38,315 bases of DNA from Nitrososphaerota archaeon (GTDB lineage Archaea; Thermoproteota; Nitrososphaeria; Nitrososphaerales; Nitrosopumilaceae): contig VHBK01000011.1 in NCBI GenBank assembly GCA_016872015.1, positions 1-38,315 of the forward strand. The letters run 5' to 3'. This document shows, piece after piece, positions 1-7,781 of the stretch; position 1 is the first letter of the stretch; every line of letters begins with the position of its first letter. The notes beneath the pieces were generated by a model. It worked only from the letters and a program-made list of their open reading frames with translations, was not told the origin of the DNA and ran no database searches. A program made the translations under genes and the position numbers.

Positions 1-225
1 CAAGTTTGGCAGGTATGGCATATGAGCAACGGTTGCAAGTCTATCTATTTTGCTTACAGATAGTTTATCCTTGAATTCCTGGGCATCATTTTTTGAAATA
101 ACTTTTGCAGTCCACATTCTTGGGCTGCGGGTAAATATCTGAAACGCGGAACACTCTCGTTCCACTGCATTATCAATTGCTGCAGAAAGCGAGCCAGAAA
201 TGGATACGTGCAGTCCCACTCGCAT
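1..225 (-). CDS. nfo: Endonuclease IV (deoxyribonuclease IV), 5' part only
   Basis: Reverse-strand reading gives 75 codons from an ATG at 225 and runs off the left edge, so only the N-terminal quarter is present. It begins MRVGLHVSISGSLSAAIDNA and continues with CSAFQIFTRSPRMW and a VAHMPYLPNL stretch, the typical N-terminal strands and loops of the Nfo TIM barrel. The His in VAHMPYLPNL is the equivalent of a metal-ligand His of the family. Endonuclease IV is a zinc-dependent AP endonuclease of base-excision repair. A TATA-like box at 246-254 lies about 25 nt before the ATG, so the mRNA is probably leaderless. The gene is divergent from priL. The identification is firm; the length is unknown. 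Confidence 0.9.
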   Translation of the reverse strand, partial: MRVGLHVSISGSLSAAIDNAVERECSAFQIFTRSPRMWTAKVISKNDAQEFKDKLSVSKIDRLATVAHMPYLPNL

Positions 226-245
226 ATTGTTTTCCTATACCATCA

Positions 246-279
246 TAATTTAAACCAAAATCAGGCTCTGATTTTTAAC
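246..279. promoter_or_regulatory. Divergent promoters for nfo and priL
   Basis: The 76-nt gap holds two TATA-like boxes. taatttaaa at 246-254 (TTTAAATTA on the minus strand) is centred about 25 nt upstream of the nfo ATG. tttttaac at 272-279 is centred about 26 nt upstream of the priL GTG. This spacing puts transcription starts at or next to the start codons. Seen in sequence; promoter activity is inferred. Confidence 0.5.
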
Positions 280-301
280 TAGAATTTGTATTATTGTATG
301 T

Positions 302-1309
302 GTGAAGCTTGGAACAGAAGAGATTGCAAAATATCCATTTCTCACAGAGGCGGGAAATTACCTGCGCGAAAAAGGATTCACGCTAGAGCAGTTTGGCAAT
401 GATGCAGATCTCAAGCCAATAATTGATCTGGCATTATCTCGAATCCAGACGGCAGCAGATGGCAAAATCCTCAATTCCGATTTTTCCATCAAAAACCTAG
501 ACATTGAGGTCTTTTCCTTTCTTGTAGCGGTAATACTGCTCAAACAGACCAACATGAATACACTAATCAAGAGATTCTCCCTAGCAGAGGCAAGGCGGGC
601 AGAAAAATTCCTAGAAAAAGACCTAACCAACTCTCATACAAATGAAGAACTTGCAATCAAAATCATCAAGGATCTGTTCTCCATGAATGTCACAAAGTCA
701 GGCGATTATTTTGTCATACCTGCGTCTGATTATCTGATGCATTCGGTGCATTTTCACGAAAAAGAATGGAAGCTAGTCAACAGGCTAGTCGATGACGGAA
801 AAGTCTTCCTTTCCGCACATGAAACCGTCCGATTGATACGAAAAGAGCTTGACAATTTCATTGCAAAAAAAATCCAATCTGCAAGCATTCCTAGTATACC
901 CGAGTCATTTAGAAAGCCAATTGACACATTATTGACACTGGCAAAAAAATTCACAGTCCAAATTGTAGAAACAACAGAACAGCCCCCGTGCATCAAGCAC
1001 GCACTAGAAATACTACACAAGGGCGAAAATCTCCCCCATTCAGGCAGATTCATGCTGGCAACATACCTTCTCAACAAAGGCCAAACAATAGAAGAGATTG
1101 CGCCGCTTTTCAAAAATGCACCAGACTATAACGAAAAAATCACACTATACCAGCTAAAGCACCTAGCAGGAAACTTTGGAAGCGGCACCAAATACGCATG
1201 TCCTTCATGCGAAAAGCTGAAAAGCGAAAATCTTTGCTTTGCAACGCCAGAATGCGCAGGTATAATCAACCCACTCCAATTTGGAAGGAAAAAAATCCCA
1301 AATGCATGA
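302..1309 (+). CDS. priL: DNA primase large subunit PriL
   Basis: A 335-residue protein with a GTG start placed 26 nt after a TATA-like box. It is the regulatory large subunit of the archaeal/eukaryotic primase, which makes RNA/DNA primers with PriS at replication forks. The C-terminal half carries the 4Fe-4S domain: Cys230 in EQPPCIKHAL, Cys300/Cys303 in YACPSCEKL, Cys312 and Cys318 in LCFATPECAG, with the conserved LPHSGRFMLATYLL helix between them. The length fits archaeal PriL. Its stop codon overlaps the start of priS by 8 nt, so the two subunits are translationally coupled. Confidence 0.95.
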   Translation: MKLGTEEIAKYPFLTEAGNYLREKGFTLEQFGNDADLKPIIDLALSRIQTAADGKILNSDFSIKNLDIEVFSFLVAVILLKQTNMNTLIKRFSLAEARRAEKFLEKDLTNSHTNEELAIKIIKDLFSMNVTKSGDYFVIPASDYLMHSVHFHEKEWKLVNRLVDDGKVFLSAHETVRLIRKELDNFIAKKIQSASIPSIPESFRKPIDTLLTLAKKFTVQIVETTEQPPCIKHALEILHKGENLPHSGRFMLATYLLNKGQTIEEIAPLFKNAPDYNEKITLYQLKHLAGNFGSGTKYACPSCEKLKSENLCFATPECAGIINPLQFGRKKIPNA

Positions 1310-2414
1310 CAAAGACGTAAAATTCCTAGAGGATGCATTCAAGAAATACTATTTTGATCATTTTGATCTGATTCATACACCAAAAAACCCAGAGATGCGC
1401 GAGTTTGGCTATCAAAAATTCAATTCCGGCATGACTAGGCATATCTCGCTAAAATCAGACAAGGATCTGCATCTGTTGTTGATGAAAAACATTCCATCTG
1501 ATGTATATTGCTCTAATGCGCGTTATTCATTCCCAAATTTGCCGATGGCAGAAAAAGACTGGCAAAATGCTGATCTAATATTTGACATTGATGCTAAAGA
1601 CCTGCATCTACCTTGCAGGCAAAATCATACCATCAAAAAATGCACCTCTTGTGGTAATATTGGCAATTCTGAATTGTGCTCACAATGCAATGCGACCAAG
1701 TTTGATACAGTATCTGTGTTGTGCAATGACTGCATTGCCGGGGCAAAAAAAGAGCTCGACAAGCTGATTACAATTTTAATCAGTGACCTTGGCATACCAA
1801 GGCAAAACATTACTGTGTATTTCTCAGGAAACGAAGGGTTTCATGTCCATGTCACTTCAGTATACGAAACCTTGGATTCTAGGCACCGTGCAGAATTAGT
1901 AGATTATCTGACATTTCGCGGAGCAACTCCCGAAACCTTTGGCGCCAGAACAAATTTCACAAAATCAGTATTTCCTGATCTTGATGATAAGGGCTGGCTT
2001 GGTCGAGTATCAAAGGCAGTCTTTGGTGCAAAATCAAACAAGGCCAAAATATCAAAGCAGATAATATCTGAAGGATATTTTCCTTTCAAAAAAAGGATAG
2101 AGTCGCTCCAAAAAGAGATTGGTGCACAAATAGACCCAAATGTCACAATCGATGTTCATCGAATATTTCGACTGGGCGGCACAATCAACTCCAAGTCAGG
2201 CCTAACCAAGATGCTTTGCACAGATATTGCCAAGTTCAATCCAGGCTCAGATGCCTGCTTTATTGACGAAAGCGAAGTCCCAATTCTTGCCGACTGCCCA
2301 GTATCGTTTAGGCTCAAAAACAAAAAGTTCGGGCCCTACCACAAAGAACAGATAAGCTTGCCAAAATATGCCGCAGTCTACATGATTTGCAAGGGCTGTG
2401 CCAGCGTTTCCTAG
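1302..2414 (+). CDS. priS: DNA primase catalytic subunit PriS
   Basis: A 370-residue AEP-fold primase. The catalytic DxD lies in DLIFDIDAKD (Asp95, Asp97), followed by a zinc-binding knuckle (CTSCGN, CSQCN, CNDC at about 114-144), the SGNEGFHVHV motif at 175-184 and a third acidic/basic motif DVHRIFRLGGTINSKSGL (Asp284). I chose the ATG at 1302, preceded by ggaagg at 1283-1288, rather than the open frame from TTG 1281, because family members start close to the KDVKFLEDAF-type helix. It overlaps priL by 8 nt. It synthesises primers for Okazaki fragments together with PriL. Confidence 0.95.
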   Translation: MHDKDVKFLEDAFKKYYFDHFDLIHTPKNPEMREFGYQKFNSGMTRHISLKSDKDLHLLLMKNIPSDVYCSNARYSFPNLPMAEKDWQNADLIFDIDAKDLHLPCRQNHTIKKCTSCGNIGNSELCSQCNATKFDTVSVLCNDCIAGAKKELDKLITILISDLGIPRQNITVYFSGNEGFHVHVTSVYETLDSRHRAELVDYLTFRGATPETFGARTNFTKSVFPDLDDKGWLGRVSKAVFGAKSNKAKISKQIISEGYFPFKKRIESLQKEIGAQIDPNVTIDVHRIFRLGGTINSKSGLTKMLCTDIAKFNPGSDACFIDESEVPILADCPVSFRLKNKKFGPYHKEQISLPKYAAVYMICKGCASVS

Positions 2415-2462
2415 GCGCAAAACTATCCCCAAGACATTAATTTATCTAAAATTGAGCAAATT

Positions 2463-5315
2463 TTGAATTTGTACAGTTCCTCACAGTCTAGTTCATCGCC
2501 CCCAGGCGCAGGCAAGCTAATCCGACTTGGCATAGTCGGCATAATTGGTATCATTGTTCTTGTAATGGTTGGAAACCAGGGCGTTATACTATCAATGAAC
2601 ATGACAGAGTTTGGCGACCAGTACACAAAGCCACTCCAATATTCCCTTATCTCTGCGGTGGTCCTAGCGGCAATAGCCCTAGTCAACGTAGATGCCAAAA
2701 ACCGCTCCTCAATAGTATGGTATTCAATACATGTAATGGTGATGTTCCTAAACAGAACAGCACACGATCCAGTAACCAAAAACATTTCCAGCTTTAGGGA
2801 TTACAAGCTAAGCGTCCCACAATTTGCAATTTGGCAGATTACCAAGATCTTTCTTTTTGGCGCATTCTTTGTCAATATCATGTTCGGCCTTGCACTGACA
2901 CATCTCCTGGATGGAAACGATCTTGGAGTGGACAAGCTCCCAGGTTTGTTTTCACTGCCGTTTAGCACCCCACAATCATCCGATGCAGCACTCACAGTAA
3001 TAGAATTAATTCCGGCACTAACTATTCTAGTCCCACCACTTTTCGGAGTAATTGGAATAAGGCTGGGGCTCTATGTCGGATTACACTCTATAGTCAAGGT
3101 AATCACATCTTACATTTCCGATTCGTCCCAAGGCAAACCCAAGTTCCTCAACTATGTCTCTACCATAGAGGCAGTCATAGGAATCGGCATAATCTGGGCC
3201 GGAATCAACATGTTCTTTACAGAACAAATCGACTACAACACAAAATATGTAATTGGTGCAACACTAGGCGCAGGCTTTGTCCTAATTGCATTTGCCATCT
3301 TTGATAAAATTCGCTCAAAGGTTCTGACTCATCCAATCAAGCGTGACATCTACATCCGGGTTTTTGCGCTAATTGCAATTGGAATCATTGCAGGAACAAT
3401 AATGGCAGTAAACAACAGCATTGCAGACACTCGCAAAATCGAATACCTAGGCCCGTACACCCAGCAACAAATTACACTGAATCGATACCTAGGAGAGCTA
3501 GACAAAGTCACCATAACCACAAACGATGTCAAGCTGACTTCTGTATCGCCAAACAACATCAAATCCTACATACAACAAAACCGAGATGTTCTAGATTCAG
3601 TTAGGATCTGGGACTGGGAGGCAGCATTTGCCAAGCTAAAGCCGGAAATTGGTCTAATCCCATATATCACATTTGGAGACAATGACATTTTGCGATTCAA
3701 CAGCACATTATACTGGACAGTATCAATGAAGCCAATCATACCCAGTACGGTAAGTCTTGAAAATCGGTGGTACAACGAGCACCTAGTATACACTCATGTC
3801 CCAGAAGGATTCCTTACTTTGGAGGCAACAACTGGCCAATCAGTAAACAGTGAAGATCTCTTTTCTCAGAGGTCCATCTATTATGGAGAGGGTGGACTGT
3901 TCCGAGAGACTTGGTCTGCATATCCAACAAATCGAGGAAGCACAAGCGCAGAAATCAACAACGCCCTATATTCCGGCGCAGGCGGCATCTCTTTGTCCCC
4001 ACCACTAAGCTGGGTCTTTGAGCCAAACTTTTTGCTCTCATATCCAAGCACGCCAGTCCATGTAATGAGATACAAGGACGTCTATGACCGAATGGAAACA
4101 CTATACCCGTATTTTCTCTATGACATGTTTGGCCAAAAGCTCGACATTTACCCAGTAACTGATGGCACAAGCACATATTGGCTCGTACCACTAATCATCG
4201 GGTTTGACACTCATTCTGTACCATGGTCCATGGGAAACCCGTATCTTAGACTGGTAGGCTTTGCCCTAGTTGACACCTATGATGGGGATATCACACTGCT
4301 CAAGCATGGCGATGACTATTTTGCCGAAATTCTAGAATCACAATATGGCGAAAAGTTCCAGCCAATCCCATCATGGTTAACTGAGCAAATCCGATACCCA
4401 CAGGAGCTATTCACATGGAAGACAGAAATGTTCAACATTTACCACGTAACTGACACAGAGACGTTCATCCAGGCAAACACGTTCTTCCAGATTCCAGAAA
4501 AAATAGACGCATACTATGTTCAGGCAAAGCCTCCTGGATTTGACAGTACTCAATTCCTAGGATTATTGTCTTTGGAGCTCCGAGACTCTAGAGGAAAAAA
4601 CCTCTCTGGATACATGATAGTGGAAAATGACTTGCCAACACTTGGCAACATGCACTTCTACCAGGTCCCGCTCAACTCTACTACAAAGCTTATCGGACCT
4701 ACTGCGGTCAGAGAGGCACTAGAAAAAGACAATAATTTTGCACAGCTAAAGACACTGCTTAGAACTCCAAGAATTGGCGACAATATTTTGTACAAGGTGG
4801 GCGAACATGACGTGTACTTTATTCCAGTATATACTGCAGGCTCTGGAGATGGAGTAGTAGCACAATTAGGAACAATTGCCGCAGTCGGCGCCGCATTCAA
4901 CGGAGAATACTATGTCGGATTGGGAAATACGCAACAAGAAGCCTTTGAGGCATATCTGCAAAAGCTGGCAGGAGTAGTTCCATCATCTACAACATCCAAA
5001 CCAGAGCCAGGATTTGACAAAGAGGCAAGAATTGCCAAGATAAAGTTGGCATTTGAGCAAAAGGGACTGGAAATAATCACACCTACAAGCCTGTCCGTTC
5101 CACTTTCGTTTAAGGAAGGCGAAGTATCGCTATTCTCACAGGTTGATGCAGAGGCAACAGACAAGCTACTAGACGAGTTCCTAGATGAATTTGTACTGCA
5201 AAAGACAAGGCGAGTCCTGATATGGCAAGAACAAGACACCATCAACATTGGTGTCCTATCAACAGTCGAAGGCGTGCCTGAGCTTCACTATATTTCTGTG
5301 ATTGTGGGCAAGTAA
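2463..5315 (+). CDS. UPF0182-family membrane protein with large extracytoplasmic domain
   Basis: A 950-residue protein. Seven hydrophobic segments can be seen at about 19-45, 61-76, 121-146, 177-207, 233-252, 262-281 and 297-317. About 630 mostly soluble residues follow. The architecture and blocks such as RKIEYLGPYTQQQITLNRYL, DSVRIWDW, NRWYNEHLVYTH and the C-terminal IGDNILYKVGEHDVYFIPVY match the UPF0182 family (PF03699), known mainly from actinobacteria, cyanobacteria and clostridia and without an assigned function. The start is TTG at 2463, with a second TTG at 2469; the AT-rich box near 2436-2443 does not decide between them. It lies 48 nt downstream of priS. Function unknown; family assignment fairly confident. 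Confidence 0.8.
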   Translation: MNLYSSSQSSSSPPGAGKLIRLGIVGIIGIIVLVMVGNQGVILSMNMTEFGDQYTKPLQYSLISAVVLAAIALVNVDAKNRSSIVWYSIHVMVMFLNRTAHDPVTKNISSFRDYKLSVPQFAIWQITKIFLFGAFFVNIMFGLALTHLLDGNDLGVDKLPGLFSLPFSTPQSSDAALTVIELIPALTILVPPLFGVIGIRLGLYVGLHSIVKVITSYISDSSQGKPKFLNYVSTIEAVIGIGIIWAGINMFFTEQIDYNTKYVIGATLGAGFVLIAFAIFDKIRSKVLTHPIKRDIYIRVFALIAIGIIAGTIMAVNNSIADTRKIEYLGPYTQQQITLNRYLGELDKVTITTNDVKLTSVSPNNIKSYIQQNRDVLDSVRIWDWEAAFAKLKPEIGLIPYITFGDNDILRFNSTLYWTVSMKPIIPSTVSLENRWYNEHLVYTHVPEGFLTLEATTGQSVNSEDLFSQRSIYYGEGGLFRETWSAYPTNRGSTSAEINNALYSGAGGISLSPPLSWVFEPNFLLSYPSTPVHVMRYKDVYDRMETLYPYFLYDMFGQKLDIYPVTDGTSTYWLVPLIIGFDTHSVPWSMGNPYLRLVGFALVDTYDGDITLLKHGDDYFAEILESQYGEKFQPIPSWLTEQIRYPQELFTWKTEMFNIYHVTDTETFIQANTFFQIPEKIDAYYVQAKPPGFDSTQFLGLLSLELRDSRGKNLSGYMIVENDLPTLGNMHFYQVPLNSTTKLIGPTAVREALEKDNNFAQLKTLLRTPRIGDNILYKVGEHDVYFIPVYTAGSGDGVVAQLGTIAAVGAAFNGEYYVGLGNTQQEAFEAYLQKLAGVVPSSTTSKPEPGFDKEARIAKIKLAFEQKGLEIITPTSLSVPLSFKEGEVSLFSQVDAEATDKLLDEFLDEFVLQKTRRVLIWQEQDTINIGVLSTVEGVPELHYISVIVGK

Positions 5316-5349
5316 TCAAATAAAAGAAGTATTTTCCCAAATTTCTCTA

Positions 5350-5892
5350 ATGTTGTTGCTAGTGGACAATGGTTCCATTTTCACAAAAAAGATTGTCGAG
5401 TTTTTGAATCTTACAAAAACAGATCATATTGCCCTGCCATTTGACAAGATAAACCCAAACGAGCTTAACAAATTTGACTCCATAATTCTCTCTGGGCGAA
5501 GGCATAACGATCAATCAATGAATGCGCTAAACTCCAAGATCATCAATCATTGCATAGCACAAAAAAAACCAATACTTGGAATCTGTTACGGGGCAGAAAT
5601 TCTTGCATTAACGGTTGGCGGAACAATTCGCAAAATGTCCTCAATACAAAAGGGACCAGGCACCATACAAATAACACAACAAAACCCCCTGTGTAGCGGT
5701 ATAATGCAAGTGTACCAAAGCCACAGCTACGAAATATCCACCCTAGGCAAATCCTTGACACAACTTGCAAGCTCTGATTCCTGCAAATACGAGATAATCC
5801 AATACAAAGATACCAAAATCTATGGAACCCAGTTCCATCCAGAAATGACCCAGAATGGTTTGTTCCTAATCGAGAAATTCATCAAGCTCTGA
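5350..5892 (+). CDS. Class I glutamine amidotransferase, GMP-synthase glutaminase-like
   Basis: A 180-residue single-domain class I GATase. The nucleophile elbow is GICYGAE (Cys79), and the His/Glu of the triad are in TQFHPEM (His163, Glu165). LLLVDNG at the N-terminus and PILGIC resemble the separate archaeal GuaA glutaminase subunit. However, the oxyanion-loop region reads LSGRRHND instead of the usual SGGP. The frame is open from 5302, but I chose ATG 5350: homologues start at this strand and an AT box (5318-5325) sits about 28 nt upstream. It would pass ammonia from glutamine to a partner synthetase that is not in the window. It could be a GuaA subunit or a divergent stand-alone GATase. 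Confidence 0.8.
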   Translation: MLLLVDNGSIFTKKIVEFLNLTKTDHIALPFDKINPNELNKFDSIILSGRRHNDQSMNALNSKIINHCIAQKKPILGICYGAEILALTVGGTIRKMSSIQKGPGTIQITQQNPLCSGIMQVYQSHSYEISTLGKSLTQLASSDSCKYEIIQYKDTKIYGTQFHPEMTQNGLFLIEKFIKL

Positions 5893-5896
5893 TCAG

Positions 5897-5904
5897 TATT
5901 AATA
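5897..5904 (+). promoter_or_regulatory. TATA-like box for the C39/TPR gene
   Basis: tattaata is centred about 26 nt upstream of the ATG at 5927, the spacing expected for a leaderless transcript. The box directly follows the stop of the amidotransferase gene. Confidence 0.45.
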
Positions 5905-5926
5905 CAAAATATCAAGTCAAAAAACA

Positions 5927-6868
5927 ATGAGTGAGCACGAGCTATTACTTCCGCAGGTAACTGAGGAAAACATTTGCCTTCCACTAGCAATAAGCGCAGT
6001 CTCAAAGTACTGGAATGTAAACCTGCCAATATCTGAGGCAAAGGAAATTGCAAAAAAATACCCAAATGTTCGGGGAAGTATTCTAATTGAGGGAATCGAG
6101 CTTGCAGAGCGACACGGCCTAGGCAGCCTAATTTTACACTCTACCATACCAGAACTCAAAAAAATAATCGACATGGGAATTCCACCGATTGTTATTCTGC
6201 CAGGACTGTACGAGACAGTCCAGCACACATCAGTAATTTCTGGCTATGACGACTCTGAGAAGATTATAATCCATTATATTCCACAGCAGGACCAAATTGG
6301 CGCAATACCTCAAAAACAGTTTGAAAAACTCTGGCAGGAAGACGGCATGCTGATGATACTGCTTGCCCCGCCAGACATAATCTCCAAAATACACGTGGAT
6401 AACAAGTCCAAGGAAAAATCAAACCGGCTCTGCTTTGTCTCTGAGAAGCTAAACCTGCAGGCAAAGCAAGACGAGGCAATAAAGTCACTAAAGGAGGCAA
6501 TCACATTGGATGCCTCTAACTCTACTGCCCTGTGCCTTTTAGGAGGTATATACAACGAGAAAAATTCAGCAGAATGCGTTTCATTTTACCAAAAAAGCAT
6601 AAACTCTAACAAAAAATGCTATCTGGCGTATCGTGGCCTAGGCAACTATTACCTCAAAGCAAAACAGTATGACAAGGCAGAATCAAACTATACTTCCGCA
6701 ATAGAGATAAACGAAAGCAGGTTTGGCCCAATCTACAAAAACCGCAGAATTGTGTACATGTCGCAAAACAAAAACAAGCAAGCAAAGCAGGACTTTGAAA
6801 ACTATCTGAAGTATTCCCCAAACGCAAAGGACAGAGCCGACATAATACAAGCAATAAAGGAACTCTAG
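5927..6868 (+). CDS. C39-like papain-fold domain fused to TPR repeats
   Basis: A 313-residue protein. Residues 1-150 look like a C39-family (bacteriocin-processing type) cysteine-peptidase-like domain, with Cys17 in TEENICLPLAISAVSKYW and His100 in YETVQHTSVISGYDD; GIPPIVIL forms the strand before the His. Residues 165-310 form about four tetratricopeptide repeats (for example KQDEAIKSLKEAITLDASN and KQYDKAESNYTSAIEIN). No signal peptide or membrane segment is visible, so it probably acts in the cytoplasm. The TPRs suggest protein partners. No neighbouring substrate or ABC exporter suggests bacteriocin processing. Whether it is an active peptidase is unknown. Confidence 0.7.
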   Translation: MSEHELLLPQVTEENICLPLAISAVSKYWNVNLPISEAKEIAKKYPNVRGSILIEGIELAERHGLGSLILHSTIPELKKIIDMGIPPIVILPGLYETVQHTSVISGYDDSEKIIIHYIPQQDQIGAIPQKQFEKLWQEDGMLMILLAPPDIISKIHVDNKSKEKSNRLCFVSEKLNLQAKQDEAIKSLKEAITLDASNSTALCLLGGIYNEKNSAECVSFYQKSINSNKKCYLAYRGLGNYYLKAKQYDKAESNYTSAIEINESRFGPIYKNRRIVYMSQNKNKQAKQDFENYLKYSPNAKDRADIIQAIKEL

Positions 6869-6942
6869 TGCGGTGTGCGGGAATTGAACCCGCGACCTTC
6901 AGCTTGGGAAGCTGACGTCCTGCCAGGCTGGACTAACACCGC
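6869..6942 (-). tRNA. tRNA-Gly (anticodon CCC)
   Basis: The minus strand folds into a full cloverleaf: acceptor GCGGTGT/ACACCGC, D stem GTCC/GGAC, anticodon stem TCAGC/GCTGA with loop TTCCCAA (anticodon CCC), T arm GCGGG-TTCAATT-CCCGC, discriminator A. CCA is not encoded and there is no intron. The 3' end touches the stop of the C39/TPR gene. Confidence 0.95.
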
Positions 6943-6967
6943 GCAGATCGAGTTTTTCAAATTAGCG

Positions 6968-6975
6968 TTAATATA
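6968..6975. promoter_or_regulatory. TATA-like box that could serve both directions
   Basis: ttaatata (TATATTAA on the minus strand) is centred about 26 nt before the ATG of the zinc-ribbon gene at 6998. It is also about 29 nt from the 5' end of the tRNA-Gly gene on the other strand. No second AT-rich box of similar quality lies in the 55-nt gap. Confidence 0.4.
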
Positions 6976-6997
6976 GTTTTGAGAGTACTATATCACC

Positions 6998-7171
6998 ATG
7001 GATGCAAAGTGCCCAGAATGCGACATGACTGCAAAACTAGACGATGATGTAACGCAGGTAAAATGTCCGCATTGCAATTTTGAGGCAGACTATGACACCT
7101 ATTTGGAAATAATGAAGGACAAGGCAGTCAACATGTCAATTGATTATTTGCCAAAAAGGCCCGGACTATAA
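6998..7171 (+). CDS. Small zinc-ribbon protein
   Basis: A 57-residue ORF with ATG start. It has two CxxC knuckles, KCPECDM (Cys5, Cys8) and VKCPHCNF (Cys23, Cys26), 14 residues apart, forming one zinc ribbon. The tail is helical and ends in PKRPGL. The spacing resembles the LysW/ArgW amino-group carriers, but the C-terminal EDWGE that carries the substrate in LysW is missing, so I do not assign that role. It is leaderless by TATA position. Its stop lies 2 nt from the end of the convergent zinc-ribbon gene. Exact function unknown. Confidence 0.7.
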   Translation: MDAKCPECDMTAKLDDDVTQVKCPHCNFEADYDTYLEIMKDKAVNMSIDYLPKRPGL

Positions 7172-7173
7172 TT

Positions 7174-7296
7174 TTACCAAAAAGAGCCCTTGTCTGTGCA
7201 GTCAAGGTGCGCACCACAATTACTGCAAACCATGTGGCATGCTTGTATGTCGTCCATTTTGTTGTTGCATCTGGGACATGCGATTTCTTCTTTCAT
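7174..7296 (-). CDS. Tiny cysteine-rich zinc-ribbon protein
   Basis: A 40-residue ORF on the minus strand: ATG at 7296, stop at 7174-7176. It starts MKEEIACPRCNNKMDDIQAC and then has MVCSNCGAHLDC before the ending DKGSFW. Five of its six cysteines lie in CxxC-type arrangements (CPRC, CSNCG), as expected for a zinc-ribbon. ttttattt at 7320-7327 is about 27 nt upstream of the ATG. The clear start, TATA box and Cys pattern argue for a real gene despite its size. Role unknown; small archaeal zinc proteins of this kind often bind RNA or proteins. Confidence 0.65.
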   Translation of the reverse strand: MKEEIACPRCNNKMDDIQACHMVCSNCGAHLDCTDKGSFW

Positions 7297-7369
7297 GGTA
7301 AATAGTATGAAACATTTGCTTTTATTTTTTCACATGGTTTATTAGCAGGCCAAAAAAACTGAGCAATAC

Positions 7370-7750
7370 TTGGCTAACTTTAAGCTAACAATATCGGACA
7401 AGAAAGGAAAGTCAGTCTCCAAAGAGATCAAGGACAAAGAAGCAAATATCTTCATTGGATTGCATCTTGGCGGAGAGGTTGACGCAGCAATTGCAGGCCT
7501 TGCAGGAAAACTCAGAATCACTGGAGGCAGCGACAAGTCCGGAATTCCAATGCGTGCAGACATTTACGGCTCTGCAAGAAAACAAGTCCTCATATCAAAG
7601 GGAGTGGGCCTGAAGCGAGTCAGCGACGGCCAACGCAAAAGGCGACTAATGCGAGGAAATACAATCTCAGAAGAAATTTATCAGCTCAACTGCTCTTATG
7701 ACGGCGAGATCAAAATAGAAGAAGCTCCTCCGGCAGAAAACAAGGCATAA
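7370..7750 (+). CDS. rps6e: 30S ribosomal protein S6e
   Basis: A 126-residue S6e, a small-subunit ribosomal protein. Recognisable blocks are NFKLTISDKKGKS, GLHLGGEVD, LRITGGSDKSGIPMR and the basic VGLKRVSDGQRKRRLMRGN. It carries a short acidic C-terminal tail. The start is TTG at 7370, supported by the TATA-like tttattag at 7338-7345; the only upstream ATG (7334) is followed at once by an in-frame stop. It is followed 31 nt later by eif2g, a common archaeal gene order. Confidence 0.95.
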   Translation: MANFKLTISDKKGKSVSKEIKDKEANIFIGLHLGGEVDAAIAGLAGKLRITGGSDKSGIPMRADIYGSARKQVLISKGVGLKRVSDGQRKRRLMRGNTISEEIYQLNCSYDGEIKIEEAPPAENKA

Positions 7751-7781
7751 CTTAACATAGTACAGTTTTCGAAGTTTTTCA

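Noticed and set aside
1281-1301. TTG at 1281 as the priS start
   Set aside because: ATG 1302, preceded by a ggaagg sequence, gives the family-like N-terminus and a normal short overlap with priL.
5302-5349. Earlier start of the glutamine amidotransferase
   Set aside because: The extra residues overlap the end of the UPF0182 gene, do not fit the family, and a TATA-like box fits ATG 5350.
6998-7171. LysW/ArgW amino-group carrier
   Set aside because: The CxxC spacing is similar but the C-terminal EDWGE motif needed for carrier function is missing.
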